A stretch of 8,424 bases of DNA from an uncultured Bacteroidales bacterium (lineage in GTDB: Bacteria; Bacteroidota; Bacteroidia; Bacteroidales; UBA932), in the NCBI GenBank assembly GCA_946187365.1, contig CAMHRD010000034.1:1-8424 (forward strand), read 5' to 3'. The notes beneath the pieces were generated by a model. The model ran no database searches. It was not told the origin of the DNA and saw only the letters and a list, made by a program, of their open reading frames with translations. Position numbers and translations under genes: made by a program. Positions 5,454 through 8,424 of the stretch are shown here, piece after piece. Numbering within the stretch: the stretch's first letter is position 1; each line of letters starts with the position of its first letter.

Positions 5454-6728
5454 ATGGAAAACAATTGTTCCCCAAAAAAGTACGGCTGGGTTAAAACACT
5501 GCTGGTAAGCATTCTTGGAACATCTATAGGTGTGGGCTTGACCTTTGGTGTAAACCGTCTTGTAGATTACAAAAAGCAGCAGGCCGCACAGCGTGAAACG
5601 GCAATTATGGCCGTGTGTGACATTGATCAAATCTCCAGAGATCTTAAGGAAGAGCTGGCGGAGCAGGACTCTCTCTTTAAAGTTACTATGTACCTCTTTA
5701 CCCATCAGGAACGGATTAACACAGTAGGAATGGATACCATAAATATGATCTTCAACTATCTGTGTGAGAACCCTTTGAGGGTTAAGATGTGGAAGGCAGA
5801 CACCAAGGAGAACTCCTTCAACAGCGGAATGGATGCCCGTATGAACCTGGGAAACAATCAGTTCTTTGACAACGTACAGTCTTGTTACTATCTGCGTCGC
5901 TCGCTTGCCAAAATGATGGATGAGGCGCCGGTATTCCGCCAGCCAATAAGCAAAGAGGATTATGAGGAGATGATGCAAAACTTAAATCCGGAAGAGATTG
6001 ATTATAATGGCAATCCAGAACCTGATGCATCCAGAGCAATAGTGAAACAAATACTGAAAAGAAAGGCCACCCTGCTCTATATCAAAAGGGTCTTCTCCAG
6101 AAGGGATTCATACAAAACGGCCATAGTCTTTCTGGAACGGATGAACAAAGAGAACAAGCGGTTAATGAATATTACGGAGAAAGATATAGAAGCGTACCGC
6201 AAACGTAACACGGAAGACAATCTGGAACAGGCTAATGCAGAGCTAATTAACGGCACATGGGAGGTTGAATTCAGTGACAGCAACAAGCGTATTTATCTCT
6301 TCCGAGAGGACAAAACATCAGAGCATACTGTTAAGATGGAGACTCAGGCACAGATTCTTCTGCCGCAGGAGAAGACAGAGGTCTTTGTAGTTACTCCTTT
6401 AACTTTCCGCCTCAAAGGTCATTGGGACCTTAAGGGAGACACCCTCTTTACGGAGTATGATTCCAAGACCGCAGAGTTGCTCTCTTTTGATATGGACGTG
6501 AGCAACTTCCCTAAGTCTGCCCTTGAACGCCTGAAAGACAGCATGGAGATTAAGAAAGAGAGGTTAAAGAACTTCTTTATGGAGAGCATTAAGCAGCAGA
6601 CCTTTAAGGAGTCATTTGTCATTACCGCAGACAAGGGCGGCAACACCATGGTTTGGACCTGGGAGGTTCCCACCCCGGCCGGCAATACCCAAAAGAACTC
6701 CATCCAAGTCACTAGAAAGTTGGATTAG
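5454..6728 (+). CDS. Single-pass membrane protein with lipocalin-like C-terminal region, function unknown
   Basis: From the ATG at 5454, 1 bp after the lipoprotein stop, the product has 424 residues; an earlier in-frame start at 5439 would overlap the lipoprotein. Residues 1-12 are short and hydrophilic, 13-33 are one hydrophobic helix (VKTLLVSILGTSIGVGLTFGV), here seen as a probable inner-membrane anchor. Residues 35-260 are largely helical and charged (for example RETAIMAVCDIDQISRDL, RRSLAKMMDE, and MNKENKRLMNITEKDI). From about 264 the pattern changes to beta strands: NGTWEVEFSD, KRIYLFREDK, FRLKGHWDLKGDTLFTEYD, then a Lys/Glu-rich helix and a last strand (TMVWTWEVP). GTWEVE followed by a GHWDLKGDTL block is reminiscent of lipocalin-like repeats used in many Bacteroidota envelope proteins. 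I do not recognise a named family. Last gene of the operon; ends 21 bp from the convergent decarboxylase gene, with no clear terminator between them. Confidence 0.82.
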   Translation: MENNCSPKKYGWVKTLLVSILGTSIGVGLTFGVNRLVDYKKQQAAQRETAIMAVCDIDQISRDLKEELAEQDSLFKVTMYLFTHQERINTVGMDTINMIFNYLCENPLRVKMWKADTKENSFNSGMDARMNLGNNQFFDNVQSCYYLRRSLAKMMDEAPVFRQPISKEDYEEMMQNLNPEEIDYNGNPEPDASRAIVKQILKRKATLLYIKRVFSRRDSYKTAIVFLERMNKENKRLMNITEKDIEAYRKRNTEDNLEQANAELINGTWEVEFSDSNKRIYLFREDKTSEHTVKMETQAQILLPQEKTEVFVVTPLTFRLKGHWDLKGDTLFTEYDSKTAELLSFDMDVSNFPKSALERLKDSMEIKKERLKNFFMESIKQQTFKESFVITADKGGNTMVWTWEVPTPAGNTQKNSIQVTRKLD

Positions 6729-6749
6729 CGCGGGGGTATGCGGTAGGGT

Positions 6750-7559
6750 TTATTTATTTCTGGTATCCAAATCAGATGCTTTGCCTTTATATACAGGTGC
6801 CCGTTTTTCCAGGAATGAGTTTATTCCCTCAAGGTAGTCTGCGCTTTTATAAACTCTTGTCCTATAGGCATTTATTTTTTCAAAACTTTCCGATGGAATA
6901 ACGCTTGATGCTTTGCTCAATATACGGAACTGGCGTTTGATTGCGCTTATGGACATAACGCTGTTGCGGCGTAGCGGATTGAGGAAATGTTCTTCCAAGA
7001 AGTTGTCCAATTCCTCAAGCGGCGCAACGTGGTTGATAAGTCCAACGTTCTGAGCGTCCAACGCCGTGATAGGTGTTGCCAGGAAGAACATCTCACGTGC
7101 CTTGTTCATTCCTAACTGATTGATAAAGTGCATTATGCCGGATGCGTTGTATGGTATTCCAATCTTGGCCGGCGTAATTGCAAAGGTAGCGTTGTCCGCA
7201 CTCATTATCATATCGCATGAAAGGCAGAGGTCACATGCACCGCCCCAAACAGTTCCGCTTACACAAGCAATAACCGGAATGGCAGTCTCCTGTATAGTCC
7301 TGAGCAGACGCTCCATAGGAACATCGTATGCGAGTGGATCTTCCCCATTCTGAGGGAGTTCGCGAATGTCGTGTCCGGCGCTCCACACTCCTTTTTTGCA
7401 TTGCGCTTTAATGACAATACCTACACACTCCTGTTTGTAACCGGACTGTATTGCATTTTCAAGTTCTTGGCACATTTGCTCGCTAAGACAATTGAAATGA
7501 TCCGGATTTTGCATTTCCACGTAGCAGATGCGGTCTTTGATGGTGGTGTTTACAAGCAT
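6750..7559 (-). CDS. scpB: Methylmalonyl-CoA decarboxylase, crotonase family (ScpB/YgfG-like)
   Basis: A 269-residue enoyl-CoA hydratase/isomerase-fold protein whose sequence follows E. coli ScpB (YgfG, biotin-independent methylmalonyl-CoA decarboxylase) very closely from memory. Matching blocks are SAGHDIRELPQNGEDPLAYD (60-79), SGTVWGGACD (101-110), TPAKIGIPYN (129-138), ITALDAQNVGLINHV and the C-terminal YKSADYLEGINSFLEKR. ScpB active-site equivalents are His63, a Gly of the WGG oxyanion-hole motif at 105-107, and Tyr137. The generic hydratase glutamates are not where a true enoyl-CoA hydratase would have them, supporting decarboxylation of methylmalonyl-CoA to propionyl-CoA. In E. coli the partners are a methylmalonyl-CoA mutase and a CoA transferase; none is adjacent here. 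The C-terminus has about ten extra residues after KRAPVYKG. Start at 7559 matches the family N-terminus. Other crotonase activities remain possible but are less likely. Confidence 0.85.
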   Translation of the reverse strand: MLVNTTIKDRICYVEMQNPDHFNCLSEQMCQELENAIQSGYKQECVGIVIKAQCKKGVWSAGHDIRELPQNGEDPLAYDVPMERLLRTIQETAIPVIACVSGTVWGGACDLCLSCDMIMSADNATFAITPAKIGIPYNASGIMHFINQLGMNKAREMFFLATPITALDAQNVGLINHVAPLEELDNFLEEHFLNPLRRNSVMSISAIKRQFRILSKASSVIPSESFEKINAYRTRVYKSADYLEGINSFLEKRAPVYKGKASDLDTRNK

Positions 7560-7595
7560 ATCTATTTATTTTTAGGCCTAGCACTTAGGCTTATG

Positions 7596-7624
7596 CAAAT
7601 TTAGAATATTTTGCTCAAATCCAA
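7596..7624 (-). promoter_or_regulatory. Candidate promoter of the scpB-like gene
   Basis: Minus-strand TAAATTTG (7603 down to 7596) fits the TAnnTTTG -7 consensus. TTG (7624 down to 7622) is 18 bp upstream, one base short of the usual 19-21. Transcription would begin near 7589, leaving a leader of about 30 nt that contains the small dyad GCCTA (7576-7580) / TAGGC (7586-7590). Confidence 0.55.
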
Positions 7625-7713
7625 TTTTGAACGAATATAGCCGTTAAAATGTTGCCGTTAATACCTCTCTGGATGCTGGGATTTCTCTATTAAGCCCCCT
7701 GTTGATACTACCA

Positions 7714-7730
7714 TTACCTAAAATAGGTAA
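7714..7730. repeat. Short perfect inverted repeat over the SprT-like stop codon
   Basis: TTACCTA (7714-7720) and TAGGTAA (7724-7730) are perfect complements around AAA, and the left arm contains the TAG stop of the SprT-like frame (7718-7720 on the minus strand). No T-run follows on the minus strand, so it is at best a weak terminator. The 158 bp between 7560 and 7717 hold otherwise only the scpB-like promoter and a pair of GCCGTTAA direct repeats (7640-7647 and 7654-7661). Confidence 0.45.
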
Positions 7731-8017
7731 CCTAAATTTGATAAATGTGTAAATAATTGTATATCTGCACAAAATAGAGTTTTATGCTTAACAAGGAGTT
7801 TCACATTGTCTGTGTTACGATGAATCTGATAGTGGCCGTTCTCAAGCTTGCCACACCTTGAAATGTGGAAATATCCATTTGACTTCTGATTGATTTCATT
7901 TGCCTTGCGGATAAAGCAGCCCCTGTGACCATCTCTCCAATAAGACAAACCCATATAGTTCTGCCAAGCGTGAACCATTTCGTGGATGAGAATCTCTTCG
8001 CAATCGTGCTGGGTCAT
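7718..8017 (-). CDS. SprT-like zinc metalloprotease domain, apparently lacking its 5' end
   Basis: Starting at the first ATG (8017) the frame gives 99 residues with a zinc protease signature: HEMVHAW with His12, Glu13 and His16, followed by GHRGCFIRKANEIN, where His31 sits like the third ligand of SprT-family proteins (usual pattern HG..F....NEIN). The same frame stays open upstream to 8107, encoding NYRYENFYTQYDRE and TIRITLGRP, which look like the strands that normally precede the HExxH helix; the coding sequence is therefore longer than the ATG suggests. That stretch has no ATG, GTG or TTG, and a TAA stands at 8108-8110. Either the N-terminal part was lost or frameshifted, or an unusual start is used. 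The usual family protein is clearly longer, so I read this as a 5'-truncated gene or pseudogene. The function of SprT-like proteins is DNA-protein crosslink proteolysis in eukaryotic Spartan; the bacterial role is poorly known. Confidence 0.65.
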   Translation of the reverse strand: MTQHDCEEILIHEMVHAWQNYMGLSYWRDGHRGCFIRKANEINQKSNGYFHISRCGKLENGHYQIHRNTDNVKLLVKHKTLFCADIQLFTHLSNLGYLF

Positions 8018-8105
8018 TTCTGGGCGCCCAAGAGTAATCCTGATAGTGTTGTCCTCTCTATCGTACTGGGTGTAAAAGTTTTCATATCTGTAATTGATTT
8101 TATAT

Positions 8106-8133
8106 TGTTATCTTTACACCAATAAAGATAACA
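8106..8133. repeat. Perfect 11-bp inverted repeat between divergent genes
   Basis: TGTTATCTTTA (8106-8116) and TAAAGATAACA (8123-8133) are perfect complements around a 6-nt spacer (CACCAA). The element ends 7 bp before the ATG at 8141 and its left arm contains the TAA that closes the SprT-like frame upstream. It could be a regulator-binding site or a leader hairpin of the plus-strand gene. No T-run follows on either strand in terminator position. Confidence 0.7.
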
Positions 8134-8140
8134 GCCCACT

Positions 8141-8424
8141 ATGAAATCTTACAATTTTTCCTTGCTCCTGATTGTACTGTTGTCTTTAAGCACAATCGGG
8201 AATGCCCAGCAATTGACCTGGCCTGTTGCCGGAAAATCTGCCGGTGACGACATTATCTGCAAACCACAGAGTTATGTCGGTAATGAACTGAGCTACGGAG
8301 AACTCTTCATTGGAGGCAAAGAGGGTGACATTATAATCAGCCCTGCTGACGGAATCATACAGAACCTCGGCATTGATTATATGGAGTCTTTAAGTTATTC
8401 CTGGGGCAAAAGTCTGAGCCCTGG
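8141..8424 (+). CDS. Secreted protein, 5' part only; possibly an M23-type peptidase
   Basis: Partial gene: 94 codons are visible before the window ends. Residues 1-22 are a signal peptide (MKSYNFSLLLIVLLSLSTIGNA, cleavage near NA/QQ). The mature start LTWPVAGKSAGDDIICKPQ and the segment GKEGDIIISPADGII resemble the beginning of LytM/M23 domains, where a WP-x-G start is followed by a strand and a loop ending in P-A-D-G. The catalytic His and Asp residues would lie further on and are not in the window, so neither activity nor an intact domain can be claimed. The ATG at 8141 is preceded by the 11-bp inverted repeat and is the only start that gives the signal peptide. Export to the periplasm is the firm part; a role in peptidoglycan hydrolysis is inference. 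Confidence 0.6.
   Translation, partial: MKSYNFSLLLIVLLSLSTIGNAQQLTWPVAGKSAGDDIICKPQSYVGNELSYGELFIGGKEGDIIISPADGIIQNLGIDYMESLSYSWGKSLSP

Noticed and set aside
5445..5978. Minus-strand open frame of 177 codons opposite the membrane protein gene
   Set aside because: The plus-strand frame has a coherent operon position, start and protein pattern; the opposite frame lacks any recognisable domain.
6729..6749. Bidirectional terminator between the convergent membrane protein and decarboxylase genes
   Set aside because: The 21-bp gap is G-rich but no stem with a T-run can be drawn with confidence.
1..8424. tRNA, rRNA, CRISPR array or riboswitch
   Set aside because: No cloverleaf with conserved arm sequences, no regularly spaced repeats with spacers, and no recognisable riboswitch core was seen on either strand.

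Overview
The window looks like a chromosomal segment of a Bacteroidales bacterium (phylum Bacteroidota). Three things point there. The protein set fits: an AbiEi_3-type antitoxin, a secreted C69 dipeptidase, an LTxxQ periplasmic protein and an SprT-like protein. Candidate promoters match the Bacteroidota form TTG-N(19-21)-TAnnTTTG. Start codons are preceded by A-rich sequence without a clear Shine-Dalgarno. I cannot name the genus from sequence alone.

Region 1 (1-1970): a type IV AbiE toxin-antitoxin pair on the minus strand (antitoxin abiEi then nucleotidyltransferase toxin abiEii, 8-nt overlap) with its own promoter and a palindrome over the -33 element. The pair lies between two perfect 55-bp direct repeats (1-55 and 1916-1970), so it looks like a small defence cassette dropped into the locus. 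The right copy of the repeat is the 3' untranslated region and part of the terminator of the next gene. The left copy supplies the stop codon of abiEii. This is the most unusual feature of the window. No recombinase is visible.

Region 2 (1977-6728): a minus-strand gene for a small LTxxQ (Spy/CpxP-like) periplasmic protein is separated by only 35 bp from a divergent plus-strand run of four genes. These encode a C69 dipeptidase with an N-terminal cysteine nucleophile, a membrane-anchored glutathione peroxidase-like protein, a lipoprotein, and a 424-residue membrane protein of unknown function. Gaps of 11, 28 and 1 bp suggest one envelope-directed operon. Two overlapping promoter cores fit in the 35-bp gap.

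Region 3 (6750-8424): a minus-strand crotonase-fold gene closely resembling E. coli ScpB (methylmalonyl-CoA decarboxylase), convergent with the operon; then a minus-strand SprT-like zinc metalloprotease fragment with no convincing start; then an 11-bp perfect inverted repeat; then the 5' part of a plus-strand secreted protein that may be an M23-type peptidase and runs off the window end.

No tRNA, rRNA, CRISPR array, transposase or integrase was found. The window is mostly ordinary core and envelope genes plus one defence cassette with unusual boundaries.
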